Positions 1 to 7,559 of a DNA stretch of 15,392 nucleotides are shown one piece after another. Source of the stretch: DATJXG01 sp035500455. GTDB taxonomy: Bacteria; Acidobacteriota; Terriglobia; Terriglobales; Acidobacteriaceae. The notes beneath the pieces are model-generated. The model did no database searches. It had not been told where the DNA came from and saw nothing but the letters and a program-made list of their open reading frames with translations. The DNA is taken from positions 1 to 15,392 of the forward strand of contig DATJXG010000452.1 of assembly GCA_035500455.1 (NCBI GenBank). Reading direction: 5' to 3'. The translations under genes and the position numbers were made by a program. The stretch's first letter is position 1. Every line of letters starts with the position of its first letter.

Positions 1-2
1 AC

Positions 3-419
3 GAGAGGCTGATCGTGGACCGCATCAACGCGTGCCTGCCACGAGTGCTGCGGCAACTCGGGAGGGAGCCATTCCGCATCTCACGGATTGAGGCACAGAT
101 TACCGCCAGCGGCGACGGCGATTTCTTCCGCTGGCACACCGACGATGGGCACGACGAGATTGCCTCGCGGCAACTGACCTTCGTGTACTTCTTCCACCGC
201 GAGCCCAAGGCTTTCGGCGGCGGGGAGTTGCGGATCTACGATTCGCAATGGCGCGACGACGGCTACAAACCGATGGAGAACTATCGCGCCATCGTTCCCC
301 GGCAGAACCGCATGGTTTTCTTTGCCAGTTCGCTGGCGCATGAAATTACCGCGGTGGAGTGCCCTTCGGGGGCCTTCGCCGATAGCCGCTTCACGGTGAA
401 CGGATGGTTTCACCGGTAA
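3..419 (+). CDS. 2OG-Fe(II) oxygenase, prolyl 4-hydroxylase type (5'-truncated by window edge)
   Basis: Non-haem iron dioxygenase of the prolyl-4-hydroxylase fold, expected to hydroxylate a protein or small-molecule side chain using O2 and 2-oxoglutarate. Counting from a possible GTG at 15, the iron triad is visible as H41-x-D43 (in RWHTDDG) and H109 (in SLAHEITAV), and the 2-oxoglutarate arginine as R125 in SRFTVNGWF. FGGGELRIYD is the usual strand between them. The frame stays open to the first base of the window, and 134 residues is short for the family (about 200 or more), so the true start probably lies upstream; the GTG at 15 is only an internal candidate. The stop overlaps the next oxygenase gene by 16 bp, which suggests one transcript and coupled translation. 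The fold is clear; the substrate is unknown. Confidence 0.85.
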   Translation, partial: ERLIVDRINACLPRVLRQLGREPFRISRIEAQITASGDGDFFRWHTDDGHDEIASRQLTFVYFFHREPKAFGGGELRIYDSQWRDDGYKPMENYRAIVPRQNRMVFFASSLAHEITAVECPSGAFADSRFTVNGWFHR

Positions 420-1447
420 GCGATACGGCATGGCTGGCGTGGATGGAACGCCTGCTGGCAGCACCGCCTCCCGCAAGGGAGGAAGAGCTGCCGGCCGAGC
501 GTTTCTACTGCCGGCTGGACGGCCAGCCTGATCACTTGGTACCGGAGAGTTTTCTCCGCGGCCAAGCCTGGGAGGATCTGGCTGGCCGTCGACTATTTCT
601 TAACCCGGGGTGTTGGATCGCTCGAAACGGCAGCTTGCCGCCGGACGCGGTGGGAAGCGAGTCACTGCTGGAGAAATTTGCCTTGCAAGGCAACATTGCG
701 TGGGTCACTGATCCCGGCAGTGGAGTTCTTCAGCCGTTCTGGCTGGGGCGGAATCCTGCTTTGGCGCTTGAAGGAGTTTTACCGGGAGATCGCGCTCCGG
801 CCAGCTTGCCATCCGAAGCGCGAATGGTTCTGATGATGGCGGGCGTTCTGGTGGAGGAAGGCCACGTGGCACGCCGCCGCCGCGAGTGGACTGGGACAGC
901 CCTGCATTGTGCGGCGCAGTTTCGGCAGCGCGGCTTCGCACCCATGGCGGGCCTGATTCATCCCTTCCTGGTTTCGGCACTACGTCGCTATTACCGGTAT
1001 CTCATCCGCAGCGGCGAGTTGCACTTAGGAGATCAGCAGACGGCGCAGCGTTATGTGGCGCACAACGAGAGCGTGGCCCGCTTCTTTCATCACCAATTAA
1101 CTCCGGCGATGAGTGCGGTTGCGGGGGTGAAGGTGAAGCCGTCTTACGTCTATATGGGCTCCTACCAGGCGGGGGCGATTCTCAAGAAGCATACCGACCG
1201 CGAGCAGTGCGAATACAGCATTACCTTCTGCCTGGATTATTCGCCGGAGCCGGCGCGCGAAACTCCATGGCCTCTGCGCCTGGAGGGCGACGGCGGGGCG
1301 GTGACGGTATTTCAGAGCATCGGCGACGCGCTGTTCTATAAAGGCCGGGAATTGGTTCATTCGCGCGAGGAACTGCCTGAAGGGAATACTTCGACTTCGA
1401 TCTTCTTTCATTATGTAGCTGAGGACTTTAGCGGGTCGCTTGAGTAA
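404..1447 (+). CDS. Second 2OG-Fe(II) oxygenase-like protein with N-terminal extension
   Basis: 347 residues. The C-terminal half (about 180-340) is a prolyl-hydroxylase-type double-stranded beta-helix: HTD at 263-265 and H319 in RELVHSREEL form the expected iron triad, and SIFFHYV is the last strand. The 2-oxoglutarate-binding Arg expected in the G-x-R-x-S region is not obvious: the stretch after G327 reads NTSTSIFF, with Thr329 where Arg would align. R321 is a possible substitute. Residues 1-160 form an extension with no recognised catalytic motif; about 95-150 (FWLGRN to GVLVEE) resembles the small winged-helix/PqqD-like modules sometimes found on peptide-modifying enzymes, but this is a guess. 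The start lies inside the preceding oxygenase gene and has no good Shine-Dalgarno sequence, which fits translational coupling; Met14 (443) is an alternative. Substrate unknown; the pair probably acts in the same process. Confidence 0.8.
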   Translation: MVSPVSDTAWLAWMERLLAAPPPAREEELPAERFYCRLDGQPDHLVPESFLRGQAWEDLAGRRLFLNPGCWIARNGSLPPDAVGSESLLEKFALQGNIAWVTDPGSGVLQPFWLGRNPALALEGVLPGDRAPASLPSEARMVLMMAGVLVEEGHVARRRREWTGTALHCAAQFRQRGFAPMAGLIHPFLVSALRRYYRYLIRSGELHLGDQQTAQRYVAHNESVARFFHHQLTPAMSAVAGVKVKPSYVYMGSYQAGAILKKHTDREQCEYSITFCLDYSPEPARETPWPLRLEGDGGAVTVFQSIGDALFYKGRELVHSREELPEGNTSTSIFFHYVAEDFSGSLE

Positions 1448-1493
1448 GCCTTGATGTAGTGGTCCTGTCGGCTCGTGTGGCGATTTATAGTTT

Positions 1494-1510
1494 GCCGGCG
1501 GGGTGCCGGC
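1494..1510. terminator. Small GC hairpin between convergent genes
   Basis: GCCGGC at 1494-1499 and 1505-1510 around a GGGGT loop gives a 6-bp stem between the oxygenase stop (1447) and the kinase stop (1518-1516). There is no U-tract on either strand, so it is at best a weak bidirectional terminator. Confidence 0.25.
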
Positions 1511-1515
1511 GCTAC

Positions 1516-4161
1516 CTAGTTCAGGCCGGAGATTACGTAGAGGACCGACAGCGTCTGGTCGTAGCTGTAGGCGAACTCGGAGGCGTCGTGGGTTGCCACT
1601 ACCGGGGCAATGGAAACTACGCCGGCGCGATCGGGCGGGTTGAGTTTCCGCAAAAGGGTCATGTGGCCGGTGGCGAGGTCCAGGCGATAGACCGGCAGCG
1701 GCAGCTCGCCGGAGCGAACAATCGCAACGGACTTTCCGTCTTGCAGCCACTGGCAGAAGTTGTACGGTGGAGATGGCGCGGGGAGGGGAATGGGATCGCC
1801 GCCCGCGATCGGAAACATCGTGAGCCGGCGGTCCGGGCCAGGGGTGATGATGTATTTGCCGTCCAGCGAGACGGAGCCGCCGAGCACCCCTTCAGGCGTG
1901 AGGGGCCGAACGAGTTTGCCTGAGGCAACGTCCACCAGGTAGGCGCGGACGCTATGGGCCGCCGTGTTGCCGTTGATGACAATGTGCTCGCCGTCGGGCA
2001 GAAAGTGGGCGGAGCCATTCTCCAAGTGGGCGAGTTCCGGGACCGTAATCTGGCGCGCTTGTCCCGCGCCGACCGGATACAAGCTGATGTGCTGGGGAGT
2101 TCCAGTGAAGATCGAGAGCGCCCATTTGCCGTCGCGCGACAAGCCGCCAACGGAGCCCTCACCGAGGCGAATGGGCGGGGAGCCGTCGATGTTGCGAATG
2201 GCCACGGCATAGTTTGGTCCGGCAGGCTCGCTGCCCTCTTCGAACAGGACCCATTTCCCGTCTGGGGTGAAATCCTTGGCCACGCTCCAGTCGTACCAGG
2301 AGAGATCCTGCGACTGCTGGTCGTCCTTGCCGGTCCACTCCATGGCCAGGCGATCGCTCTCCACGGTGATGAGCACGCGGCCATCGGAGGCAATATCCTG
2401 CAGGGTAAAACCCGAGGGGACGCTGAGAATCTTGCGTTTTTTTCCAGAGAGCGTGACTGCCCAGAGGGCGCGGTTGCTCACGCTGTTGTCCGCGGCGGTG
2501 AACCAGATTTCTTTGCCACTGGGCAACCAGGCCAATCCGGCCTCCGATTGCCAGCCATCCGCCAGGGTTGTGAGGTGTCCGGCTAGATCGACCTCGCACA
2601 CGGACCCGCGATCATCGGCAGCGCCAGGGTGGTTCATGAAAGCGATGCGGTCGCCCTGGGGAGAGAAGCGAATATCGCTGATCCAGCCGGTGCTCTGAAA
2701 CAGAACTTTCCCGATGGGATACTCGAGGCGGTCGCGGCTGGTGGAGAGATCGGAGCGGTGCGCCACCGCCAGGTCTCCCTGCGGGCTGAAGTCGGCGGCT
2801 CGCACATCCTCCAAAACCTCGCGCGGAGTGCCGCCGACCAGAGGAGAGCGGGCCAGCGTCGCATTGGAAATCTCGCGATGGACCTGGATGCCGTGCAAAG
2901 CCAGCGCCAGTTCGTTGGTGGAGGAGAGGGCGAGCAGATAGGCGGAGGTCAGCCCAAGGGGGCGAGCCAGCGAGGAATTCTCCACGGTGGAGTAAATCTG
3001 GGCGGGGCGGCCGTTCCAGGAGGCGCTGTAGATGACGGTGCGGCCGTCGGGGCTGAAACGCGCGGCGAAAACTGTGCCGCGCTCGAAGGTCATACGTTTG
3101 TACTCGGGAGCTGGCGTCTTCCGTAAGCGGAACCCAAGGAAAATCCCGGCGGCGGCTACCAGTAGAATTGCCAGCGTCCAGGGCAGGAGCTTGCGCGACT
3201 GCGCCCAGCGAGTACGGATGGGTAGAATCGGGCGGCCGGTGGTGATGCTGGAAACTGTGCTCAAGGCGAAGGCCAGGTCGCGGGCCGACTGAAAACGGTC
3301 TTCCGGTTCTTTTTCCAGGCAGTGGTGGACGATCTGATCGAATGCCGGCGGGACATTCTGGCGGATCTGCTGAATTTCCGGCGGTTCGTCTTTCAGCACC
3401 GCCATCATGGTGTCCACCTCGGTCTCGCCGCAGAAAGCGCGTTTGCCGGCCAGCATTTCGAACAGGATGGCGCCGAAACTGAAGATATCGGTGCGGTGGT
3501 CCACTGGCTTGCCACGAAGTTGCTCCGGCGACATGTAACCCATAGTGCCCAGCACGGAGCCGGCTTTGGTCTGGGTGGTCATGTTTACGGCCCGCTGGTC
3601 TTCCCGCTGATCCACCCGCTGATCCCCCACCTGATCCACCCGCTGATCCCCCGGACCGCTGGGCGCATCGCCGTTGCCCTCCTCGGGGAGGATCAGCTTG
3701 GCGATGCCGAAATCAAGGATCTTGATCCTGCCGTCCCGCGTGAGGAAAAGGTTTTCGGGCTTCAGATCGCGGTGGACAATGTGTTGTTCGTGGGCGGCGA
3801 TCAGCCCCTGGGCGATCTGGAAGGAGTAGTCCTTGGTCTGGCGGACGGTGAGCGATCCATCCAGCAGCTGCTGGCGAAGGGTGCGGCCCTGAAGCAGCTC
3901 GGAGACGATGTAAGGGGCGCCCTCGTATTCCCCGATATCATAGATGGCAAGGATGTTGGGGTGATTGAGGACGGCGGCGGCGCGGGCTTCGAGTTCAAAG
4001 CGGCGGAGGCGATCACGATCGGCGGCCAGAACCGGTTTTAGAATCTTGATGGCGACTTCGCGGCCCAGGCGTTCGTCACTGGCTCGATAGACCTCTCCCA
4101 TGCCCCCGTGGCCAATAGCCGCGAGGATTCGATAGGGACCTAGGTTATCTCCAATATTCAC
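1516..4161 (-). CDS. Transmembrane Ser/Thr protein kinase with C-terminal TolB/WD40-like beta-propeller
   Basis: 881 residues. The cytoplasmic PknB-type kinase domain (about 10-300) has every key motif: glycine loop GHGGMGEV (17-24), VAIK lysine K39, HRDLKPEN (130-137), DFG (150-152) and SPEQ in place of APE (211-214). A membrane helix at about 326-344 (PWTLAILLVAAAGIFLGF) leads to a periplasmic region (about 350-881) of PD40/TolB-like repeats such as ARFSPDGRTVIYSA and IRFSPQGDRIAFMNH, likely a sensor or scaffold propeller. This architecture is very common in Acidobacteriota. The start is GTG (4161-4159); no Shine-Dalgarno sequence precedes it, but the kinase fold begins immediately, so no later start works. 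Oddity: the activation segment between DFG and SPE is lengthened by a Gln/Asp-rich repeated stretch (about 171-190). No cognate phosphatase or dedicated substrate is adjacent; the ligand and targets are unknown. Confidence 0.93.
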   Translation of the reverse strand: MNIGDNLGPYRILAAIGHGGMGEVYRASDERLGREVAIKILKPVLAADRDRLRRFELEARAAAVLNHPNILAIYDIGEYEGAPYIVSELLQGRTLRQQLLDGSLTVRQTKDYSFQIAQGLIAAHEQHIVHRDLKPENLFLTRDGRIKILDFGIAKLILPEEGNGDAPSGPGDQRVDQVGDQRVDQREDQRAVNMTTQTKAGSVLGTMGYMSPEQLRGKPVDHRTDIFSFGAILFEMLAGKRAFCGETEVDTMMAVLKDEPPEIQQIRQNVPPAFDQIVHHCLEKEPEDRFQSARDLAFALSTVSSITTGRPILPIRTRWAQSRKLLPWTLAILLVAAAGIFLGFRLRKTPAPEYKRMTFERGTVFAARFSPDGRTVIYSASWNGRPAQIYSTVENSSLARPLGLTSAYLLALSSTNELALALHGIQVHREISNATLARSPLVGGTPREVLEDVRAADFSPQGDLAVAHRSDLSTSRDRLEYPIGKVLFQSTGWISDIRFSPQGDRIAFMNHPGAADDRGSVCEVDLAGHLTTLADGWQSEAGLAWLPSGKEIWFTAADNSVSNRALWAVTLSGKKRKILSVPSGFTLQDIASDGRVLITVESDRLAMEWTGKDDQQSQDLSWYDWSVAKDFTPDGKWVLFEEGSEPAGPNYAVAIRNIDGSPPIRLGEGSVGGLSRDGKWALSIFTGTPQHISLYPVGAGQARQITVPELAHLENGSAHFLPDGEHIVINGNTAAHSVRAYLVDVASGKLVRPLTPEGVLGGSVSLDGKYIITPGPDRRLTMFPIAGGDPIPLPAPSPPYNFCQWLQDGKSVAIVRSGELPLPVYRLDLATGHMTLLRKLNPPDRAGVVSIAPVVATHDASEFAYSYDQTLSVLYVISGLN
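3592..3648 (-). repeat. In-frame minisatellite coding DQR/VDQ repeats in the kinase activation loop
   Basis: On the plus strand the units are variants of CCGCTGATC(C/T)(C/A)(C/A)C repeated in frame. They encode D-Q-R, V-D-Q and R-E-D-Q-R blocks over residues 172-190 of the kinase, between DFG (150) and SPE (211). The copies differ by a few bases, and the unit length (about 9-18 bp) keeps the frame open. Confidence 0.8.
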
Positions 4162-4523
4162 AGGGGAGGCAGAACTGGCGGCATCTTAGGCGCGCCATTG
4201 TATCAAGTCAATACGCTGCGATCCGGGGAGAGCGTTCGGGGAAGGCAGCGGAGGCCTATACGACTGTGTTCTCGAACCGGACCGCCGGGAACGCAAAGCC
4301 CACGGAAACACGGATTTGTGGGTTTGGCCCCTGCAAAACCGTCGTTGGACGCATCCAAGAGATAAGCCGGGACGTTGGCTGGCAGACTGGTCTGTGCATC
4401 AGGGCTGAGGCCTTCTATCTTGAGCGCGGTTATTGCGGGGCTGCACAAGGCGGAACCCGGCCGCACCTTTCGTCCAAAAATGGTGTTTAATAGACGCTTG
4501 CCCTAAAGCTGAACAACATAAGC
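4162..4523. other. Intergenic/leader region between divergent kinase and barrel genes
   Basis: This 362-bp region has no convincing gene. It must hold the promoters of the minus-strand kinase and the plus-strand barrel gene, but no clear -35/-10 pair was seen for either. Plus-strand 4264-4385 is rich in hairpins and carries a GEMM-like motif (see the ncRNA entry). An 87-codon minus-strand frame (4466-4203) and two short plus-strand frames cross it, without family signals or ribosome-binding sites. Confidence 0.6.
4264..4385 (+). ncRNA. Possible structured leader RNA with degenerate c-di-GMP-I (GEMM)-like motif
   Basis: GGGAACGCAAAGCC (4287-4300) closely matches the GGGACGCAAAGCC core of GEMM aptamers and is preceded by a CCGG-ACCG-CCGG hairpin (4278-4289), where GEMM has its P1b hairpin. 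AGCCGGGA (4365-4372) resembles the conserved 3' segment. Between them, CAAAGCCCAC (about 4293-4302) pairs with GTGGGTTTG (4318-4326), apart from one bulged G. Against this: the 5' GGCAAACC half is not recognisable (the sequence before CCGG is TCTCGAA), the hairpin loop is not GNRA, and the overall length is large. It lies in the leader of the barrel gene, a plausible c-di-GMP target, about 140 nt before its ATG. Best read as a structured leader of uncertain class. Confidence 0.28.
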
Positions 4524-5102
4524 ATGACAACAAAACCGGTCGTGGTTCGCTTGTTGGTGGTAATTTTCCTGGTTCTGCTGGCTGGATTCAGGCCCCTTTC
4601 GTCACAAGCCCAGGCAGTTCCCCGCCTGTCCGTTTCGGTGAGCCCATCCTGGATACGCTATGACAGCAAGACGGTGGGATTTGCGGGAAGCACCGACCTG
4701 TTCGGCGGCACGGGGGCTGCGACTTTCAACCTCAATACCTGGTTCGGCGGCACCGCCCAGATATTCGGCGACTATGGCGACCACGTTCACCTGAAGGGAT
4801 GGATGGCGGGTCCGCAGTTTTATCACCAGAAGTTTGGAGGCGTGCTATTCGGGCATGTGCTCTTTGGGCGGGCGCAGACGCGCCTGGAAACCGTAGTGGG
4901 GAACCGGGAACTGGATGTGGCTCGCTGCTATGCGTTGGGCGGGGGATTTGAACTCCCGCTGGGCCAGCGATTCTCGGTGCGGCCGATCGAGGCCGATTAT
5001 CTCAGCAGCAGCGCGACTGGCACCAGCCAGCACAATGTACGAATCTCAGTGGGGCTGGTTTACCGTTGGGGCGCGCTGAAGGCGACTCCCAAGCTGCCCT
5101 GA
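4524..5102 (+). CDS. Outer-membrane beta-barrel protein (small OmpA/OmpX-like barrel)
   Basis: 192 residues with a clear Sec signal peptide: Lys4/Arg9, a hydrophobic core at 10-21, and a likely cleavage after AQA (29-31). The mature part of about 160 residues alternates polar and hydrophobic residues in amphipathic strands (for example FNLNTWFGGTAQIFGDYG, MAGPQFYHQKFGGVLFGHVL, YALGGGFELPL). The penultimate strand is VRISVGLVYRW, ending in an aromatic as eight-stranded barrels do, followed by a short tail ALKATPKLP. Acidobacterial genomes carry many of these barrels, usually of unknown role. The ATG at 4524 has no Shine-Dalgarno sequence. The propeller lipoprotein follows within 60 bp and may share its transcript. 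The long leader in front may carry a regulatory RNA. Confidence 0.78.
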   Translation: MTTKPVVVRLLVVIFLVLLAGFRPLSSQAQAVPRLSVSVSPSWIRYDSKTVGFAGSTDLFGGTGAATFNLNTWFGGTAQIFGDYGDHVHLKGWMAGPQFYHQKFGGVLFGHVLFGRAQTRLETVVGNRELDVARCYALGGGFELPLGQRFSVRPIEADYLSSSATGTSQHNVRISVGLVYRWGALKATPKLP

Positions 5103-5152
5103 GCAGATTGCCCAATTTTTCCGCGCAATGATTCAAAAGACCGGAAGCTTAC

Positions 5153-5156
5153 GAGG
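5153..5156 (+). promoter_or_regulatory. Shine-Dalgarno GAGG favouring the ATG at 5161
   Basis: GAGG lies 4 nt before the ATG at 5161. The upstream in-frame ATG at 5128 has no purine-rich site (it follows TTTTTCCGCGCA). This favours the later start, which also gives a compact lipoprotein signal peptide. Confidence 0.45.
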
Positions 5157-5160
5157 CTTG

Positions 5161-6255
5161 ATGATACGGACGAGAGGATCTCTGTTGTTTCTGTTGTGCC
5201 TGGCGCTGGCGACTCTTCCCGGATGCGGCCATTTGGGCATCGGCGGCAGCAGCAGCAGTGCCTCCCATGTGATGTACGCGGCTACTCCGACCGGCAACGG
5301 CATCGCCGCGTACCGCATTGATAACGACTCGGGCAATATGACCACGATTTTCGGTTCTCCCTTCGCAGGGGGTAGTTCGCCGGCCTCGGTCGTGGTGCAT
5401 CCGTCGAACAAGTTTCTCTACGTGGCCAATCAGAGTGGAAACGACATTTCTTTGTTCGACATCGACAGCAGCACGGGGGCGGTGACCGAAGTGCTGCCTC
5501 GCACTCCCGCCGATGTGAGCCCGGCCGTGCTGACCATGGATTCGGGCGGCAGTTTTCTCTTTGCCCTGAATGAGTCGTCCGGGACAGCTTCGGTGTATTC
5601 CATCGACTCCGGGAGTGGCGCGTTGAGCGCGGTGGCGGGGTCGCCTTTTCCGGTGGGACAGAGTCCGGTGGCGATGGCGCTGGCGCCTTCAGGAAAATTT
5701 CTGTTTGTCGCCAATGTCAATCTGGCAGCGGTTTCCGTCTTTGCGGTCAATGCGGGGGTTTTGAGTCCAGTGGCGGGCAATCCCTTTCCGGTGGGTCATG
5801 GGCCGCTGGCGGTGGCGGTCGCTTCCTCGGGCAATTTTCTTTTCGTCGCCAACTCATTTGACAGCACGTTATCGGTGATGTCGATTGCGGCTGACGGCTC
5901 TCTCGCATTGGTTTCGGGAACGCCGGTCACGACTGGGACCAACCCCGCTTCCATCGCGTTTGACCCGACCGGCGCCTACGTGTACACGGCGAATGAGGGC
6001 AGCAGCAACATCTCGTCGTTCTCAATCGATTCCTCAACCGGAGTGCCGACGTTGCTTACCACCAGCGGCACAGTTTCTACGGGCGCGAATCCAGTTTTCG
6101 TCGCGCTCGACAGTACGGGCAAATACTTTCTGGTCATCAGTCAGGGGGCCAAGACCATCGCTGAAATGAAAATTGACCCTACCACAGGCGAACTGACCGC
6201 CTCTACCTCAGTGACCACAGACCAGCCAGCAACCTCATTAGCCGTTACGAAATAG
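5161..6255 (+). CDS. Lipoprotein with lactonase-like (YncE/PF10282-type) beta-propeller
   Basis: 364 residues from the chosen ATG; an alternative ATG at 5128 would add 11 residues. The N-terminus MIRTRGSLLFLLC leads to the lipobox LPGC with Cys22 lipidated. After a Ser-rich linker, the rest is a seven-bladed propeller built of about 45-residue repeats. Each blade shows SP(F/A)xVGxxPxxxAxxPSGKFLFVAN followed by a strand such as SVFAVNAGVLSPV or SSFSIDSSTGVPTLL. These are the signature repeats of the lactonase/YncE fold. In Acidobacteriota such lipoproteins are abundant; despite the family name, catalysis is unproven and a binding or scaffolding role at the envelope is likely. It lies just downstream of the outer-membrane barrel on the same strand. 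Confidence 0.82.
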   Translation: MIRTRGSLLFLLCLALATLPGCGHLGIGGSSSSASHVMYAATPTGNGIAAYRIDNDSGNMTTIFGSPFAGGSSPASVVVHPSNKFLYVANQSGNDISLFDIDSSTGAVTEVLPRTPADVSPAVLTMDSGGSFLFALNESSGTASVYSIDSGSGALSAVAGSPFPVGQSPVAMALAPSGKFLFVANVNLAAVSVFAVNAGVLSPVAGNPFPVGHGPLAVAVASSGNFLFVANSFDSTLSVMSIAADGSLALVSGTPVTTGTNPASIAFDPTGAYVYTANEGSSNISSFSIDSSTGVPTLLTTSGTVSTGANPVFVALDSTGKYFLVISQGAKTIAEMKIDPTTGELTASTSVTTDQPATSLAVTK

Positions 6256-6309
6256 CAGCCCGAACCTGAGTGAGCCTGAACCGGAGCGCGCATTGCCGCG
6301 TTCATCGGG

Positions 6310-6315
6310 TACAAT
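6310..6315 (+). promoter_or_regulatory. Candidate -10 box (TACAAT) before the oxidoreductase
   Basis: TACAAT matches five of six consensus bases and lies 29 nt before the ATG at 6345. The only -35-like hexamer nearby (TTGCCG, 6293-6298) is 11 nt away, too close, so only the -10 is supported. Confidence 0.35.
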
Positions 6316-6344
6316 CTCCCTGTTTCTAAGGTGCCTCGACTCCT

Positions 6345-7370
6345 ATGATCCGCTACGGAATTCTCGGTTTTGGATTGCACGCCGCCAAGCGCGTAATGGC
6401 GGGATTCGCTCTGGCTCAAAACAGCAAGGTAAGCGGACTCTCGCGGCGCACGCTGGCCAAGGCGCAGGAGTCGGCGCGGCAATTCAATATTCCGCTGGCA
6501 TTCGATTCGGCGGAAGACTTGTGCCGCTCGCCGGAAGTGGACGCGATTTTCGTTACTACGCCAAACTCCTGCCATCTCGCCGACGTGCTGCTGGCGGCGA
6601 AATACGGCAAGCCGGTACTGGTGGAAAAGCCGATGGGCAACAGCGCTGACGAGTGCCGGCAGATGGTGGAAGCAGCCGCCAAAGCCAAGGTTCTGCTGGG
6701 AGTGGCCCATGTATTCCGCTTTAACCAGAGCGTCATCCGATTGCGCGAGCGGGTGGCTGCGGGCCAGATCGGCAATGCGGTGTTTGTGCGCTCGGAGTTT
6801 TCTTTTCCCGGCATGCACGGCCATGCGCGCGCCTGGCTCAACGATCCGGTGGTCGCCGGCGGCGGGCCGATCGCCGATATCGGCGTGCATTGCATCGACA
6901 CCCTGCGCTGCATCCTGCAGGATGAAGTTGTGCGGGTGAGCGCAAGTGGCACTTTTGATGAGAAGTTCGGAAAAGTGGAGACCGCCGCTGCCCTTACTTT
7001 GGAATTCTCCCGTGGGGCACTGGGGCTGGCGCCGGTTTCCTATCGCGCGGAGTATCGTACGCCGCTCGAACTGGTGGGAGAGGCCGGCGTGCTGCGGGCG
7101 GACAACGGATTGAACGTGGATAAGCCGGTCGAGATTCAGTTGCAGCGCGGGGGCGCAGCGGTGGAAAGCGAGAGCGTTTCCAACAAACTCGCCTACGCGT
7201 TGCAGGTGGATGCCTTCGCGGCCGCGATCGAGGGCAAAGCGAAATTCCCCATTCCCGGCGAGGAAGGCTGGCAAAACCAGGAAATTCTCGACGCCGCCTA
7301 TCGCAGCCTGCGCAGCGGGAAGGCGGAGGCGGTGCATGGAGTACTGTCGAGTTCCGCCAGCACTCGCTAG
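6345..7370 (+). CDS. Gfo/Idh/MocA-family NAD(P)-dependent oxidoreductase
   Basis: 341 residues, full family length. The N-terminal Rossmann fold starts at once with GILGFGLHA (5-13). The family signature EKP is at 94-96, with K95 the catalytic lysine that contacts cofactor and substrate. The C-terminal alpha/beta domain carries AGGGPIADIGVHCIDTLR (171-188), where D178 and H182 align with the usual catalytic Asp/His pair. Members oxidise or reduce sugars, inositols or related polyols in the cytoplasm; the sequence does not show which. No sugar transporter or catabolic gene is adjacent, so it appears to stand alone. The ATG at 6345 has no clear Shine-Dalgarno sequence, but the Rossmann glycine motif begins five residues later, so the start is secure. 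Convergent with the minus-strand gene ending at 7560. Confidence 0.92.
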   Translation: MIRYGILGFGLHAAKRVMAGFALAQNSKVSGLSRRTLAKAQESARQFNIPLAFDSAEDLCRSPEVDAIFVTTPNSCHLADVLLAAKYGKPVLVEKPMGNSADECRQMVEAAAKAKVLLGVAHVFRFNQSVIRLRERVAAGQIGNAVFVRSEFSFPGMHGHARAWLNDPVVAGGGPIADIGVHCIDTLRCILQDEVVRVSASGTFDEKFGKVETAAALTLEFSRGALGLAPVSYRAEYRTPLELVGEAGVLRADNGLNVDKPVEIQLQRGGAAVESESVSNKLAYALQVDAFAAAIEGKAKFPIPGEEGWQNQEILDAAYRSLRSGKAEAVHGVLSSSASTR

Positions 7371-7405
7371 GCCGCAATCCTAACAACTCCGAGAGTGCCG
7401 TGGTG

Positions 7406-7470
7406 TTTCTTCGCGTTCTTTGCGCGCTTTGCGTTTATGAATTACCGCGGAAGATCGCAAAGGTCGCAAG
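7406..7470. repeat. Intergenic inverted copies of a TTCGCGTTCTTTGCG-type repeat
   Basis: TTCTTCGCGTTCTTTGCGCGCTTTGCG-like sequence (about 7407-7433) is followed by its inverse (CGCGGAAGATCGCAAAGGTCGCAAG, about 7446-7470). CTTTGCG (7427-7433) and CGCAAAG (7456-7462) could pair. It lies between convergent genes. Similar purine-rich CGCAAAG units occur at 10017-10056. Confidence 0.5.
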
Positions 7471-7524
7471 GCTGGCTTGCGCGCTGCCTGACGAGTTTAT
7501 GCGGCGGTTTTTTGGTGAAAACCA

Positions 7525-7559
7525 GTTCTCAGATGCCAGTTCTCCGTTCTCAGTGATCT
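7525..7559 (+). repeat. Degenerate heptamer tandem repeat, GTTCTCA type (copy 1)
   Basis: Read in sevens from 7525 the sequence is GTTCTCA, GATGCCA, GTTCTCC, GTTCTCA, GTGATCT. The same arrangement, with exact 7/14/21-bp offsets, recurs at 11149. Confidence 0.6.

Noticed and set aside
4203..4466. 87-codon minus-strand frame in the kinase/barrel gap
   Set aside because: No ribosome-binding site, no recognisable family, and it covers the hairpin-rich leader of the opposite gene.
6141..7337. 398-codon open frame on the minus strand
   Set aside because: Antisense to the Gfo/Idh/MocA gene, which has full-length motifs; the reverse translation shows no domain.
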